Numbered from the stretch's first letter, positions 26,205-36,925 are shown. The stretch is DNA of 59,734 nucleotides from Lachnospiraceae bacterium AD3010 (GCA_000622025.1 JHWU01000022.1:1-59734); one strand, 5' to 3'. The notes: a model not told the origin generated them from the letters alone. Numbers and translations are program-made.

Positions 26205-27271
26205 TCAATGGTTCCCCCTCCCACCACAGTTTCTCCGTCATACATAACTACTGCCTGCCCCGGTGTTACTGCTCTCTGAGGCCTGTCAAAGACCAGCCTT
26301 ATCAGACCGTCTTTCTCCGGATATACGGTAGCCTCCTCTTCTTTCTGGCTGTACCTGGTTCTTGCCCTGATCCTCATCTCTCCGGAAAGATCCGGGATGG
26401 AGATCCAGTTCAGCCCCGAAGCATACAGCGTATCAGTATAGAGGTCTTTTTCGGCTCCCACATAAACCCTGTTTTTTTCCATGTCCTTTTTTATTACATA
26501 CAGGGGGCCGGCCGAAGAAATACCCAATCCCTTTCTCTGCCCGTTGGTGTAACGTACTGCACCGTGATGCCGTCCCAGTACCCTTCCTTCAAGATCAACG
26601 ATGTCGCCGTCAGGATAGGGCCTGCCCGAATACTCTTCCATAAAACCTGCATAGTCCCTGTCAGGTACAAAACAGATGTCCTGACTGTCATGCTTTTTTG
26701 CGTTAATGAATCCCTCTTCCGAGGCTATCCTTCTTGTCTCATCCTTACCCATGGCTCCCAGAGGAAAGATTACCCGGGAAAGCTGCTCCTGTGTCATTCT
26801 GTACAGGACATAGCTCTGATCCTTTTCCGGAACCAGGGCCTTTTTCAAAAGCAGCCGTCCACTAGAATCATCCCTTTCTATCCTTGCATAATGGCCGGTC
26901 ACCACATGATCATAGCCCTTCTCAACGGCATATTTCAGAAGCAGTCCGAATTTCATCTCACTGTTACAGTCGATACAGGGATTGGGGACAGCTCCTTCCT
27001 CATAGGTCCGTACAAATTTCTTTATGACAAGCTCTTTGAATTCCTTTGAAAAATCAACTACTTCATATGGAATACCCATCCTGTATGCCGTCTCTGCAGC
27101 ATCATCTATATCCGCATCCGAGCAGCAGCTGTGACGGGCTGTCTTATCGCCGCTTCCCCTGAACAGGCGCATAGTGATCCCCAGACAGTCAAAGCCTTTA
27201 TTCTTCATAAGAAATGCTGCAACAGAACTGTCCACCCCGCCGCTCATAGCTATAAGTGCCCGTTTTTTCAT
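26186..27271 (-). CDS. mnmA: tRNA-specific 2-thiouridylase MnmA
   Basis: The 361-residue enzyme thiolates U34 of tRNA-Lys, -Glu and -Gln. The ATP pyrophosphatase loop A-M-S-G-G-V-D-S-S is at residues 8-16, the first catalytic Cys is in N-P-C-I-D-C-N near residue 93, and the second in D-S-Q-D-I-C-F-V-P near 190. The C-terminal beta-barrel domain is complete (G-Q-A-V-V-M-Y-D-G). It stands alone; its last codons overlap the start of the MCP remnant. Confidence 0.97.
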   Translation of the reverse strand: MKKRALIAMSGGVDSSVAAFLMKNKGFDCLGITMRLFRGSGDKTARHSCCSDADIDDAAETAYRMGIPYEVVDFSKEFKELVIKKFVRTYEEGAVPNPCIDCNSEMKFGLLLKYAVEKGYDHVVTGHYARIERDDSSGRLLLKKALVPEKDQSYVLYRMTQEQLSRVIFPLGAMGKDETRRIASEEGFINAKKHDSQDICFVPDRDYAGFMEEYSGRPYPDGDIVDLEGRVLGRHHGAVRYTNGQRKGLGISSAGPLYVIKKDMEKNRVYVGAEKDLYTDTLYASGLNWISIPDLSGEMRIRARTRYSQKEEEATVYPEKDGLIRLVFDRPQRAVTPGQAVVMYDGETVVGGGTIDLSRLK

Positions 27272-27438
27272 TCAAAATCTCCTATAAAACCTATCTTACT
27301 CACGTAAAAGTCTACATTATTCCTTATTTAATTTCCGTTGGAACTGTGCTATTGTATTATAACAGATGTTTAGATATCTAAAATTGTTCATTAACAGCAA
27401 AGATATATTCATTATTATTTTACTTTTACCATAGATTT

Positions 27439-29448
27439 ATGACACAGGAAATACTGAAATGGAATATGGATTACGGTCTTGCCTCTCTATTTGTGCTGGC
27501 TGTTCTCCTCATATATAATATACTGCGCCGGGAGCTTCCCTTGAAAAAGGCTCTTGTCTTCAATATTCTGATGATCACCATTGCATTGGCGGATATTCTG
27601 GATATTTTTTCAAATTATGCCGAGAAGCATGCCGGCCTTTTCCCCTTCCCTATCGTTTACTCCTCGATTCTATTCTATCATGCTCTGGTGATAACCATCC
27701 CCGTGACCCTCTGTACCATGGTCGTGATACTTACGGGCCGGCTCGGGATCACCACGGCGAAGATCCGTATACTTACGCTTTCTCTTTTTGCTTTACTTGA
27801 GGCTTTCATTCTGACTAATCCTCTAACCGGTGCTGTTTTTTCGTATGACTACGATAACGGTTATAAACCGGGTCCCGGATTTTTCGTAATCTTCTTTTTT
27901 GCTATGGCGGTCCTGATCCACGCCTGCTTTTATATGGGAAGGCATCGTGAAAGAACCCGGCCCCTGCAGAGAATATCAATATACATTTTCACCGCGATAA
28001 CCTTCCTGTCCTGCTTTATTCAGGCTGTCCTGTTTCCCGGACTTCCGGTGCTCTGCTTCGGCTTTACGCTCTCGGTTCTCATAATCTACATAGCTGCGTC
28101 AAACTCTGATGCATTCACGGATCAGCGTACCGGTCTCTTTTCAAGAGAAGGCTTAAGCGAGCTTCAGAAGGAGCTGTATCTTGAAAAAAAGAAGTGTTCC
28201 ATTCTCTGCTTCACCTTTGCAAATTATGACATTATTAAAAACACCTACGGAGACGAGATCATGGTTCCCTGTCTCCGTGACATTGCCGACTTTTTGAAGA
28301 GCGAGGTTTGTAAAAGAGATGTCTATCCCTTCTATATCCATAACGGACGCTTTCTTCTATTAAAAAACGGCTACTATGACTTCGCACAGGAAATCCCCGC
28401 TATAAACGCCCGTTTCCTTAAGCCCTGGTCGATTTTCGATAACAGCTTCCGTTTTTCTCCGGCTCATGCCTACATTTCCTCTGAAATAAAGATGTCAAAG
28501 ATACAGGAGGTTCATACACTTATCAGCAAGGCTCTATCTGAAGCCCTTGCCAACGGAGCATTCTCCTTTGTTTCCATTGATGAGGATACTTTATATGAGA
28601 CCCGGCATGAGATAAAGATCCGTAAGGCTCTGGAAAAAGCGCTGGATAATGATGAACTGGAGGTCTGGTTTCAGCCTATATGGTCCCCTTCTGCAAACAG
28701 GATAAGCTCAGCGGAAGCTCTTGTCCGTGTACGTGATGATGAGCTGGGTATCATTTATCCCGATGAATTCATAAAAACCGCCGAATCAAACGGAAGGATC
28801 ACCAAGCTCGGACGACAGGTCTACAAAAGGGTATGTGAATTCATAGCCACCCATGATATAAAAAAATACGGTCTCGACTACATTGAGGTAAACCTCTCTC
28901 CCATACAGTGTCTCAATGAACATCTTGCAGATGAGCTTATCGCCATCAGGAATAACTATGGTATCAGCTCGAAGCTAATCAACCTTGAGATTACCGAGAC
29001 AGCCGCCTCCGATTCTCCGATTATGATGGAAAATATGCTCTCACTGTCACGGGACGGCTTCACCTTTTCCCTTGATGATTACGGAACCGGCTATTCAAAT
29101 CTTATGAATATGCTGTCCCTCCCCTTAAGCATCATAAAGATCGACAAGTCAATTGTCTGGTCTTACTTTGACCAGTCCTTTGCACTTGCTGCGGGAGGAG
29201 AAAGCTGTATTCCGTCACCTTCAGAGGGGAATACCGAGAACAGTATCCTTGAGGATCTGATCCCTATGTTTCAGGGCCGCGGCTTAAAGGTTGTCTGTGA
29301 AGGTGTGGAGACAAATGAAATGGTCAGGGTTCTGGAGGAGCTGGGCTGTGACTACATGCAGGGATTCTTCTTCTCAAAGCCCCTTCCTGAAAATGAATTT
29401 TTAGACTATCTGAAGACAAAAAACAAAAATACAGGTCTTTTCCAATAA
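27439..29448 (+). CDS. Membrane c-di-GMP phosphodiesterase (degenerate GGDEF, active EAL)
   Basis: The 669-residue protein has 6-7 N-terminal membrane segments (residues 10-220), then a GGDEF-like domain (about 225-370) with no GGDEF signature, then a full EAL domain (about 400-660). The EAL domain keeps S-A-E-A-L-V-R, V-N-L-S-P, L-E-I-T-E-T, L-D-D-Y-G-T-G-Y, I-K-I-D-K-S, C-E-G-V-E-T and Y-M-Q-G-F-F-F-S-K-P-L, which are the metal-binding and catalytic elements. It should therefore hydrolyse c-di-GMP at the membrane, with the degenerate domain as a possible GTP sensor. It is transcribed alone from a 167-bp divergent gap. Confidence 0.92.
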   Translation: MTQEILKWNMDYGLASLFVLAVLLIYNILRRELPLKKALVFNILMITIALADILDIFSNYAEKHAGLFPFPIVYSSILFYHALVITIPVTLCTMVVILTGRLGITTAKIRILTLSLFALLEAFILTNPLTGAVFSYDYDNGYKPGPGFFVIFFFAMAVLIHACFYMGRHRERTRPLQRISIYIFTAITFLSCFIQAVLFPGLPVLCFGFTLSVLIIYIAASNSDAFTDQRTGLFSREGLSELQKELYLEKKKCSILCFTFANYDIIKNTYGDEIMVPCLRDIADFLKSEVCKRDVYPFYIHNGRFLLLKNGYYDFAQEIPAINARFLKPWSIFDNSFRFSPAHAYISSEIKMSKIQEVHTLISKALSEALANGAFSFVSIDEDTLYETRHEIKIRKALEKALDNDELEVWFQPIWSPSANRISSAEALVRVRDDELGIIYPDEFIKTAESNGRITKLGRQVYKRVCEFIATHDIKKYGLDYIEVNLSPIQCLNEHLADELIAIRNNYGISSKLINLEITETAASDSPIMMENMLSLSRDGFTFSLDDYGTGYSNLMNMLSLPLSIIKIDKSIVWSYFDQSFALAAGGESCIPSPSEGNTENSILEDLIPMFQGRGLKVVCEGVETNEMVRVLEELGCDYMQGFFFSKPLPENEFLDYLKTKNKNTGLFQ

Positions 29449-29451
29449 AAA

Positions 29452-29488
29452 ACGATCCCAGATCCAAAACTCCCGGATCTGAGATCGT
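29452..29488 (-). terminator. Terminator after the CopZ-like gene
   Basis: ACGATC-C-CAGATCC (29452-29465) pairs with GGATCTG-A-GATCGT (29475-29488). On the minus strand the hairpin is followed by TTTTTATT, so it terminates the sugar operon. On the plus strand it follows the EAL gene without a T run. Confidence 0.75.
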
Positions 29489-29500
29489 CCAATGATCATC

Positions 29501-29710
29501 TCAGGCGAATGATACTACAGTAAAGCCTTTATCCTCCACTGCTTTTTTTAACACATCATCAGTCACATAGGAAGAAAAACTGACAACAGCTGTCCCCTTT
29601 TCATGGCTAACCTCTGCACTTGAAACTCCGTCCAGGGCTTCCAGTGCTTTTTTTACGTTCATCTCGCAGTGAGGACACTTCATTCCCTCAATATTCACTG
29701 TTTTTGTCAT
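29501..29710 (-). CDS. CopZ-like heavy-metal-associated domain protein
   Basis: The 69-residue product is one HMA domain with the metal site G-M-K-C-P-H-C (residues 9-15) and a ferredoxin-like fold. Such proteins carry Cu(I) or another soft metal to a P-type ATPase or repressor in the cytoplasm. No metal ATPase is nearby. It lies 35 bp after the isomerase gene in the same direction and just before the operon terminator; the link with sugar use may be chance. Confidence 0.85.
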   Translation of the reverse strand: MTKTVNIEGMKCPHCEMNVKKALEALDGVSSAEVSHEKGTAVVSFSSYVTDDVLKKAVEDKGFTVVSFA

Positions 29711-29745
29711 ATCCTGTCCATACCCTTTCTTAGTGAAGAAAAACC

Positions 29746-31221
29746 TTAGGCGAAAGGATTTTCATCCTCGTACCTTACTCCTGCAGGACGGTTATAACCT
29801 ATCTCCTTCGGATCAACACCGATATACTTCAGCGCTTCGTACAGAGTCTTTCCGTAGTGTCCGAACATCACTGCTCCGTGATGAGGGAAATTCTTTCCGA
29901 TAAGCTGGTATCTGTAGAACCTTCCCATTTCCTTTATTGCAAATACTCCGATGCCGCCGAAGGACTGTGTTGCAACGGGAAGCACCTCACCCTCGGCTGC
30001 ATAAGCCCTGAGGATATTGTCGGCAGTAGACTGCAGGCGGTAGAAGGTGATGTTTCCGGGGTTTATATCTCCCTCTATGGTACCCTCGCACCACTCCGCA
30101 GGATGTGTATTCGCCATAATCTTCTGATAATCAAGATGTGCATTATGTATCTTTGAAGAACAGGTATTGCCGCAGTGGAAGCCCATAAAGGTGTCGCTGT
30201 GCTTATAATCAAACTTACCTTCTATAAATTCCTTATACATATCCTTAGGAACCGAATTATTGATATCCAGAAGGGTCACAGGCTCACCTGTTATGCAGAC
30301 TCCGATATACTCTGAAAGCGTACCGTAGATATCAACCTCGCAGGAAACAGGAATACCCATTCCCGTAAGGCGGCTGTTAACATAACATGGAACAAACCTG
30401 AACATATCCTGGAACGCGGGCCAGCACTTTGTCGTAAGAGTAACATACTTCCTGTAGCCCTTATGCTCTTCTATCCAGTCAAGGAGAGTAAGCTCATACT
30501 GTGCAAGCTTCGGGAGCATCTTGTTGTCTCCAAGCTCCTTCGTCATATCGGCTACAACATCAGGTATCCTCTTGTCTCCCTCATGCTTCTGATATGCTTC
30601 GAAAAGATCCAGCTCGGATTCCTCTTCTATCTCCACTCCCAGATTATAAAGCTGCTTTATGGGCGCATTGCAGGCAAGGAAGTTTGCGGGACGGGGGCCG
30701 AAGGAAATGATCTTTAAGTTCGCAAGCCCTACAACGACCCTCGCTATGGGCAGGAACTCATGTATCATATCTGCACAGTCTTCCGCATCTCCTACGGGGT
30801 AGGAAGGGATCCATGCCTTAGTATTGCGGAGTGCAAGATTATAGCTTGCATTCAGCATTCCACAGAAAGCATCTCCTCTTCCGGTTACACCGAGGGTTTC
30901 CTTTGATTCCTCTGCAGCTGCGCAGAACATTTTCGGTCCGTCAAAATGCTTTGCAAGAAGGGTTTCTGAGATCTCCGGTCCGAAGTTTCCAAGATATACA
31001 CAAAGAGCGTTACATTCATTCTTTTTGATGTCTTCAAGAGCAGCGACCATATCGGTCTCACTCTCTACTATTGTTACGGGGCACTCATAAATGTCGTCTT
31101 TTCCATACTTCTTTGTGTAGGCTTCTACGAGAGCCTTTCTCCTGTTCACGGCAAGGGGAGCAGGGAAGCAGTCTCTTGAAACAGCCACGATACCGACTTT
31201 GATCTGGGGTATGTTGTTCAT
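29746..31221 (-). CDS. L-fucose/L-arabinose isomerase-family protein
   Basis: The 491-residue cytoplasmic enzyme belongs to the FucI/AraA fold. Likely metal and catalytic residues lie in C-E-V-D-I-Y-G (about residue 310), T-L-L-D-I-N-N (about 333), G-F-H-C-G-N (about 363) and H-H-G-A-V-M (about 458). It interconverts an aldose and a ketose. Placed after xylulokinase and a monosaccharide importer, it probably makes the ketopentose that the kinase phosphorylates; candidates are D-arabinose, L-arabinose or an unusual pentose. A canonical xylA is absent. ATG follows AGGAGGAATCATA. Confidence 0.85.
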   Translation of the reverse strand: MNNIPQIKVGIVAVSRDCFPAPLAVNRRKALVEAYTKKYGKDDIYECPVTIVESETDMVAALEDIKKNECNALCVYLGNFGPEISETLLAKHFDGPKMFCAAAEESKETLGVTGRGDAFCGMLNASYNLALRNTKAWIPSYPVGDAEDCADMIHEFLPIARVVVGLANLKIISFGPRPANFLACNAPIKQLYNLGVEIEEESELDLFEAYQKHEGDKRIPDVVADMTKELGDNKMLPKLAQYELTLLDWIEEHKGYRKYVTLTTKCWPAFQDMFRFVPCYVNSRLTGMGIPVSCEVDIYGTLSEYIGVCITGEPVTLLDINNSVPKDMYKEFIEGKFDYKHSDTFMGFHCGNTCSSKIHNAHLDYQKIMANTHPAEWCEGTIEGDINPGNITFYRLQSTADNILRAYAAEGEVLPVATQSFGGIGVFAIKEMGRFYRYQLIGKNFPHHGAVMFGHYGKTLYEALKYIGVDPKEIGYNRPAGVRYEDENPFA

Positions 31222-31245
31222 TATGATTCCTCCTATGATATAAGA

Positions 31246-31336
31246 TTCTTCGCTTCGCTCAGAATGACAAGTATGTTCTTTGGAATGACAAGTGTCTTCT
31301 TTGGAATGACAAGTGTCTTCTTTGCAATGACAAGTG
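31246..31336. repeat. Dispersed TTCGCTCAGAATGACA repeat end plus 21-bp tandem repeat
   Basis: The 132-bp gap between isomerase and xylulokinase holds TTCTTCGCTTCGCTCAG-AATGACA, a sequence type often seen scattered in intergenic DNA of Firmicutes, followed by three and a half copies of a 21-bp unit GAATGACAAGTGTCTTCTTTG. It has no gene or hairpin terminator. Confidence 0.75.
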
Positions 31337-31353
31337 CTAAAATATTTCTGCCA

Positions 31354-32826
31354 TCAGACAATCTTAGGGAATACCGGCTTCAGCGCGGGGTAGATCTCCT
31401 TAAACTGCTGATACTTTTCTTCATACTTCTTTACCAGCTCCGGCTCCGGCTCAATGGTCTCCTTTACCTTAACGATTGCTGCAGCGGCTTCCTCGACCGT
31501 AGCATATTCACCACAGGCAACCATTGCAAGCATTGCACCGCCCATTCCCGGTCCCTCTTCGGAAACGGGAACATCCACGGTGATATTAAGGATATTTGCT
31601 ATCATCCGTCTCTCTATGGAACTCTTTCCTCCGCCTCCGCAGATCTTCGTCCGGGAAGGACATATGCCTATGGATTTTGCAACCTCATACATATCTCTCG
31701 TGGCAAAGGCCATTCCCTCCATAACCGCCTGAATAATATCGTATCTCGTGGTATCCAGGGTTATACCGGTCAGGGTGCCTCTTGCATTGGGATCGTTCCA
31801 GGGACTTCTTTCTCCCATAAGATACGGAAGGAAGAATACATGATTCTCACCCAGATTCTTATTTACGCCTCCCTCTTCGGCGGCATAGTCCTTCGACCTT
31901 AGGATATCCTCCATCCACCACTTCTTTGTGCTGGCTGCGGAAAGCATGCAGCCCATAAGATGGAAGCTGCCGTCCGCATGATCGAAGGAATGAAGAGCAT
32001 TGTTGGGATCCACTCCGAATTTATCTGACGAGATAAATATCGTGCCACTGGTCCCGAGAGATATATTGCACATTCCGTCTCCAACGGTTCCTGTGCCAAC
32101 AGCGGCTGCGGCATTATCACCTGCACCGGCTGCTATGACTATGTCCGTGGACAGTCCGCACTCATCAGCTATTTCCTTCTTTAAGGTACCAACCTTCTCA
32201 TAGCTCTCAAAGAGCTTTGGCAGCTGGTCCTCCGTTATACCGCATATCTTCAGCATCTCGGGCGACCATCTTCTGTTCTTTACATCCAGAAGGAGCATAC
32301 CCGATGCATCGGAATAGTCTGTACAGAAGGTTCCCGACAGCTTATATGCCAGATAGTCCTTGGGGAGCATTATCTTTTTTATCTTTTTGTAATTCTCCGG
32401 CTCATTCTTTTTCATCCAGAGGATCTTCGGGGCGGTAAAACCTGCAAAAGCTATGTTCGCAGTGTACTCGGAAAGCTTATCCTTTCCGATCTCATTATTT
32501 AAATAATCAACCTCTGCCGTCGTACGGTTGTCGTTCCAGAGTATGGCCGGACGGATCACATTGTCATTCTCATCCAGGGCAACCAGGCCATGCATCTGGC
32601 CACCGAAGCTTATACCCTTTATCTCTGACTTTTCCACTCCCCGGGTTATTTCCTTCAGAGCTTCCAGCGTCTTCTCAAACCATTCCTCCGGAGCCTGCTC
32701 TGACCAGCCGGGATGAGGGAACATAAGGGGATAGTCTCTTGAAACAGTCTTCTTTATCTCTCCCTTCTCATTGGTGAGAAGAAGCTTTACCGAGGACGTA
32801 CCCAGATCAATACCGATATACAACAT
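31354..32826 (-). CDS. xylB: Xylulokinase
   Basis: The 490-residue FGGY kinase phosphorylates D-xylulose (or a related ketopentose) with ATP. N-terminal phosphate loop I-G-I-D-L-G-T-S-S-V-K is at residues 4-14, the substrate loop S-F-G-G-Q-M-H-G-L at about 71-79, the catalytic Asp lies in A-G-A-G-D-N-A-A-A near 236, and the second phosphate motif is C-G-G-G-G-K-S near 393. All match XylB rather than glycerol or ribulokinase. ATG follows GGAGGAGATACATT. It lies 17 bp after the second permease gene. Confidence 0.93.
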   Translation of the reverse strand: MLYIGIDLGTSSVKLLLTNEKGEIKKTVSRDYPLMFPHPGWSEQAPEEWFEKTLEALKEITRGVEKSEIKGISFGGQMHGLVALDENDNVIRPAILWNDNRTTAEVDYLNNEIGKDKLSEYTANIAFAGFTAPKILWMKKNEPENYKKIKKIMLPKDYLAYKLSGTFCTDYSDASGMLLLDVKNRRWSPEMLKICGITEDQLPKLFESYEKVGTLKKEIADECGLSTDIVIAAGAGDNAAAAVGTGTVGDGMCNISLGTSGTIFISSDKFGVDPNNALHSFDHADGSFHLMGCMLSAASTKKWWMEDILRSKDYAAEEGGVNKNLGENHVFFLPYLMGERSPWNDPNARGTLTGITLDTTRYDIIQAVMEGMAFATRDMYEVAKSIGICPSRTKICGGGGKSSIERRMIANILNITVDVPVSEEGPGMGGAMLAMVACGEYATVEEAAAAIVKVKETIEPEPELVKKYEEKYQQFKEIYPALKPVFPKIV

Positions 32827-32843
32827 AATGTATCTCCTCCAAT

Positions 32844-34022
32844 TTACTTGGTGCTGCTCTTCTTGTCCGCCAGAATATCAAATACCACAGCAGCCAGAAG
32901 GACCACGCCCTTTACAACCTTCTGCCAGTCGGCATTAACACCCATAAGTGACATACCAAGGTTGATCACACCTATAAGTGTTGCACCCACGACCATACCG
33001 AATACGTTTCCGGCACCGCCGTATGCGGAAACACCGCCCACAACGCAGGCTGCGATGGCGTCCATCTCATAATATGTTCCGGCCTGGGAATTGGCTGCCT
33101 GGAATCTTGCGGTAACAATAAAGGTTGTGATCGCAGTAAGGACTGCCATATTGAGGTAAGCTAAGAACATGATTTTTCTTGTATCCACACCGGAGAGCCT
33201 CGTTGCCTCGGCATTACCACCGATCGTGTAGAAATATCTTCCCAAAGTGGTCTTTGATGTGATGAAATTGTAGATCAATACTATAACAACGACCCAGATA
33301 AGGACCGTAGGTATACCACCTGCCATAGCAAGCTTGTAAGTGAAGAGCAGGATGGCTGCCACCGACAGGATACACTTCGCAAAAAGCGCTGCCATTGACT
33401 CAACTTCATAGCCCTTCTTCACCTTATTAGCCCTGCCCATAAATGAAATGACAACCACGATCACACAGGCTATGATACCGACTATCATACAGACCATATT
33501 CAGCTTATTAACCGCTGTAGGGAAAATCTTACCTGAAAAGATCGCAAGGAAATCCTTCTTTGCAGCAAGGGAAATACTTCCTGTGGTACTGTTCGCGCTG
33601 AGAAGTGCCGTTCCCCATCCTCTGAACGCAAGGTAACCTGCAAGAGTTGCGATCCAGGGCGGAATATCCACATAAGCTATAAGATAGCCCAGGGCACACC
33701 CGTAAACGACACCTATGATCAGCATAACAAAGATCGATATTCCCGGGCTCATCTGCTTTACCGTCATCAGTATTCCGCCGATGGCTCCAAGGAAGCAGAC
33801 AAAGGAACCGCAGGAAAGATCGATATTTCCGCCTGTCAGCATACACATCAGCATTCCGGCTGCAAGAACATATACGTAAGCATTCTGTGTTATCAGTGCA
33901 TTAAAGTTCATAGCCTGGAACATCTGTCCGCCTGTCATTGCAGTGAAAAAGATATACACCAGGACAAGGACTATAAGCATTGCATTCTTTTTTAATACAG
34001 TTGTGATATTATTGTTTGCCAT
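32844..34022 (-). CDS. Monosaccharide ABC transporter permease (second paralogue)
   Basis: I start at the ATG at 34022 (GGAGGAG 5 nt before), giving 392 residues. About ten membrane segments and the BPD_transp_2 signatures are present: G-G-N-I-D-L-S-C-G-S (about residue 63) and D-A-I-A-A-C-V-V-G-G-V-S-A-Y-G-G (about 312). This is the XylH/MmsB/RbsC type. It resembles the preceding permease closely, so the transporter probably uses a heterodimeric channel. The gene is separated by 13 bp from its paralogue. Confidence 0.9.
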   Translation of the reverse strand: MANNNITTVLKKNAMLIVLVLVYIFFTAMTGGQMFQAMNFNALITQNAYVYVLAAGMLMCMLTGGNIDLSCGSFVCFLGAIGGILMTVKQMSPGISIFVMLIIGVVYGCALGYLIAYVDIPPWIATLAGYLAFRGWGTALLSANSTTGSISLAAKKDFLAIFSGKIFPTAVNKLNMVCMIVGIIACVIVVVISFMGRANKVKKGYEVESMAALFAKCILSVAAILLFTYKLAMAGGIPTVLIWVVVIVLIYNFITSKTTLGRYFYTIGGNAEATRLSGVDTRKIMFLAYLNMAVLTAITTFIVTARFQAANSQAGTYYEMDAIAACVVGGVSAYGGAGNVFGMVVGATLIGVINLGMSLMGVNADWQKVVKGVVLLAAVVFDILADKKSSTK

Positions 34023-34035
34023 GACTCCTCCTCCC

Positions 34036-35211
34036 TTACTTTTTCTTCTTATTTGACAGAACGTCAAAGACAATAGCTGCTAAAACAACGATACCCTTGA
34101 CCACCTTCTGGTAGTTGGCTTCCACACCCATGATACTCATGCCCATGTTTATGACACCCATTAGAAGAGCACCGATAACGATACCGAATACATTTCCTTC
34201 ACCACCGTAGGCACTTGCTCCTCCGATGAAGCAGGCCGCAATGGCGTCCATTTCATAGCCCTGTCCGAAGGTAGGCTGTGCCTGGGTGGCCCTTGCCACC
34301 GTAAGGATACCGCCGAGTCCGGACATAAGACCCATATTCACATAAGCGAAGAAGTATACCTTCCTGGAATCTATACCGGAAAGATTTGTTGCCTTTTCGT
34401 TTCCGCCTACCGCATAGAGATAACGGCCCATTGTGGTATTACTGGTGATATATGCATATGCAAGAAGGACTACTCCTATCCAGATAAGAGATGTGGGTAT
34501 GCCCTTATACTGTGCAAGCTTGAAGAAGAACCAGATGACCGCTGCAGCAATAACGATCGTCCTTACAAGATCTGCGGAGAGAGGTCCTACGCTGTAACCT
34601 GCCTTTTTTGCATCCATCCTCTTCTTGAATACCATAGCGGCATAGATTACTACAACGAGGACACCGGCAAGAACACAGGTCATATTGATGCTTCCGCCGC
34701 CAAAGAAATCGGGGATATAGCAGTCCGCACCTCCGCCGAACACATTCAGGAATACAGTGTCATCAATACCAACCGCATAACCCTGCAGAACTACATTGGA
34801 AAGACCCCTGAAAGCGTACATTCCTGCAAGAGTCGCTATGAAGGGAGGAACCTTCACATAGGCGATCCAGAAGCCCTGCCAGGCACCAACCAGGATACCG
34901 CCTATCAGCATTACCAGCACAGCCAGTACCCAGCTGATATCCTTATCCATCATCACAGCTCCGATACCGCCCACAAAACAGACAACGGAACCGCAGGCCA
35001 GATCGATATTTCCGCCTGTCAGGATGCAGAGCAGCATACCTGCCGCAAGAACAAACACATAAGCATTCTGTGAGATAAGGTTATTAATATTCTGAGGAAG
35101 AAGCATCTTCCCGCCCGTCATAATGTGAAAGAAGATTAATATCACTATCAGGGCCAGGACCATAGTATATTTTTTCAGTACATCTTTAATATTTATACTC
35201 ACGTCATTCAC
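34036..35211 (-). CDS. Monosaccharide ABC transporter permease (first paralogue)
   Basis: The 391-residue membrane protein has the same signatures as its neighbour: [10 protein letters not shown] and [16 protein letters not shown], with ten predicted membrane segments. It overlaps the ATPase gene by 8 nt and begins with GTG; another GTG three codons later (35202) is better spaced from AGGAAGG. It forms part of the inner membrane channel for a pentose or related sugar, with the binding protein and ATPase of the same operon. Confidence 0.9.
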   Translation of the reverse strand: MNDVSINIKDVLKKYTMVLALIVILIFFHIMTGGKMLLPQNINNLISQNAYVFVLAAGMLLCILTGGNIDLACGSVVCFVGGIGAVMMDKDISWVLAVLVMLIGGILVGAWQGFWIAYVKVPPFIATLAGMYAFRGLSNVVLQGYAVGIDDTVFLNVFGGGADCYIPDFFGGGSINMTCVLAGVLVVVIYAAMVFKKRMDAKKAGYSVGPLSADLVRTIVIAAAVIWFFFKLAQYKGIPTSLIWIGVVLLAYAYITSNTTMGRYLYAVGGNEKATNLSGIDSRKVYFFAYVNMGLMSGLGGILTVARATQAQPTFGQGYEMDAIAACFIGGASAYGGEGNVFGIVIGALLMGVINMGMSIMGVEANYQKVVKGIVVLAAIVFDVLSNKKKK

Positions 35212-36742
35212 CCCTTCCTGATTGTAATATGCTGGACATTATAAGCTCCTGGGATGCTTCGGAAGCGTTAAGCTCTCCCACGAACTTTCCTTCGTTCATT
35301 ATATAGATCCTGTCGCTCATACCCAGAACCTCGGGCAGCTCGGAGGAGATCATAATAACTGATTTTCCTGCCTTTACAAGATCATTAATAATGCAGTAGA
35401 TCTCGTATTTCGCACCTACGTCAATACCTCTCGTAGGCTCATCCAGAATGAGGATATCGGGATCCGTGAACATCCACTTTGCAAGAAGGACCTTCTGCTG
35501 GTTTCCACCGGAAAGATTTCCCACATTCTGTTCAACCGTGGGAGTCTTTGTCTCCAGCTTATTCTTATATTCAACGGCTACCTGATATTCCTTATCGGAG
35601 TCAATAATTCCCTTTTCACTTACACCCTCCATATTTGCAAGAGAGGTGTTTACCTTGATAGTATTTGTGAGCACGAGGCCGTTGCCCTTTCTGTCCTCGG
35701 TAACATAGGCAAGCTTAGCATCGATCGCGGCACGGGGGTTCTTCAGATCCATTTCCTTTCCGTTGATCTTCAATGTGCCGGTGATTCCGGAGCCATAGGA
35801 CTTTCCGAATATGCTCATGGCAAGCTCTGTACGTCCCGCTCCCATCAGTCCGTATATTCCGACGACCTCTCCCTTTCTGACATTGAGATTTACGCCGTCA
35901 ACAACCTTTCTTTCCGTATATAGGGGATGATAGACTGTCCAGTCCTTCACCTCCATATTTATATCGCCCTTCTCCACCGCTTCTCTCTTCGGGAAACGGT
36001 TCGTAAGCTCACGACCTACCATGCCGCGGATAATCCTGTCCTCGTTGATCTCCATGGTGTGGCAGTCAAGTGTCTCCACCGTGGATCCGTCTCTGATAAC
36101 AGTGATCTTGTCCGCCACATAGACAACCTCGTTGAGCTTATGGCTGATGATTATCATAGTCATTCCCTGCTTCTTGAATTCAAGCATCAGATCAAGAAGC
36201 GCTCTGGAATCCGTTTCATTAAGGGATGATGTGGGCTCATCAAGAATCAGAAGCTTTGCATGCTTTGCCAGAGCCTTCGCGATCTCAACAAGCTGCTGCT
36301 TTCCTGTTCCGATATCCTTTATAAGTACCCTTGAGGATTCCGAAAGACCGACCATCTTCAGATATTTGTCGGCCTCACCGTATGTTTCATTCCAGTTAAT
36401 GGCGTTCTTTTTTCCTCTCTCATTTCCGAGGAACATATTTTCACCGATAGACATCTGCGGTACAAGAGCAAGCTCCTGATGAATGATTACGATCCCCTTC
36501 TCCTCGGAATCCTTTATCTTCTGGAACTTACACACTTCACCGTTGTAAATAATATCCCCTTCATAGGTTCCGTATGGATAAATGCCGCTGAGGACATTCA
36601 TCAGCGTAGATTTTCCGGCTCCGTTTTCTCCAACAAGAGCGTGGATCTCGCCCTCCTCAACCGAAAGGTTAACGTTGTCCAAAGCCTTTACGCCGGGGAA
36701 GGTTTTTGTGATGTGATCCATTTTCAGCAGTTCCTTTGCCAA
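35204..36742 (-). CDS. Sugar ABC transporter ATP-binding protein (two ABC domains; XylG/MmsA type)
   Basis: The 512-residue protein has two ABC domains. The first has Walker [10 protein letters not shown] (about residue 39), signature [11 protein letters not shown] and Walker B L-L-I-L-D-E-P-T. The second has the degenerate nucleotide loop G-L-M-G-A-G-R-T-E, signature L-S-G-G-N-Q-Q-K-V and [10 protein letters not shown]. This arrangement is typical of ribose/xylose/multiple-monosaccharide importers. The start is a TTG 8 nt after GGAGGGG. It lies downstream of an attenuator-like hairpin separating it from the binding-protein gene. Confidence 0.95.
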   Translation of the reverse strand: MAKELLKMDHITKTFPGVKALDNVNLSVEEGEIHALVGENGAGKSTLMNVLSGIYPYGTYEGDIIYNGEVCKFQKIKDSEEKGIVIIHQELALVPQMSIGENMFLGNERGKKNAINWNETYGEADKYLKMVGLSESSRVLIKDIGTGKQQLVEIAKALAKHAKLLILDEPTSSLNETDSRALLDLMLEFKKQGMTMIIISHKLNEVVYVADKITVIRDGSTVETLDCHTMEINEDRIIRGMVGRELTNRFPKREAVEKGDINMEVKDWTVYHPLYTERKVVDGVNLNVRKGEVVGIYGLMGAGRTELAMSIFGKSYGSGITGTLKINGKEMDLKNPRAAIDAKLAYVTEDRKGNGLVLTNTIKVNTSLANMEGVSEKGIIDSDKEYQVAVEYKNKLETKTPTVEQNVGNLSGGNQQKVLLAKWMFTDPDILILDEPTRGIDVGAKYEIYCIINDLVKAGKSVIMISSELPEVLGMSDRIYIMNEGKFVGELNASEASQELIMSSILQSGRGE

Positions 36743-36867
36743 ACTAAGTCCCCTCCTCTCTTCATTTTACTGTTATTGCCTGTAATCATGATTTTTTCGT
36801 CCCTTGCGGTATTATTCCGCATATTTTTCTGTTTTGAATAGCTGAACGCGTTTCTGTTATAAGAAAA

Positions 36868-36900
36868 TCTGAGGCGGGCTAAGCCCGCCCCAGATCAGTT
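36868..36900 (-). terminator. Hairpin between binding protein and ATPase genes (attenuating terminator)
   Basis: On the minus strand TCTGGGGCGGGC (36894 downwards) pairs with GCCCGCCTCAGA around a TTA loop and is followed by TTTTCTTAT. In binding-protein operons such partial terminators raise the binding protein level over that of the membrane parts. Confidence 0.8.
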
Positions 36901-36925
36901 TCTGCTTAAATTTGTAATATTCTGA

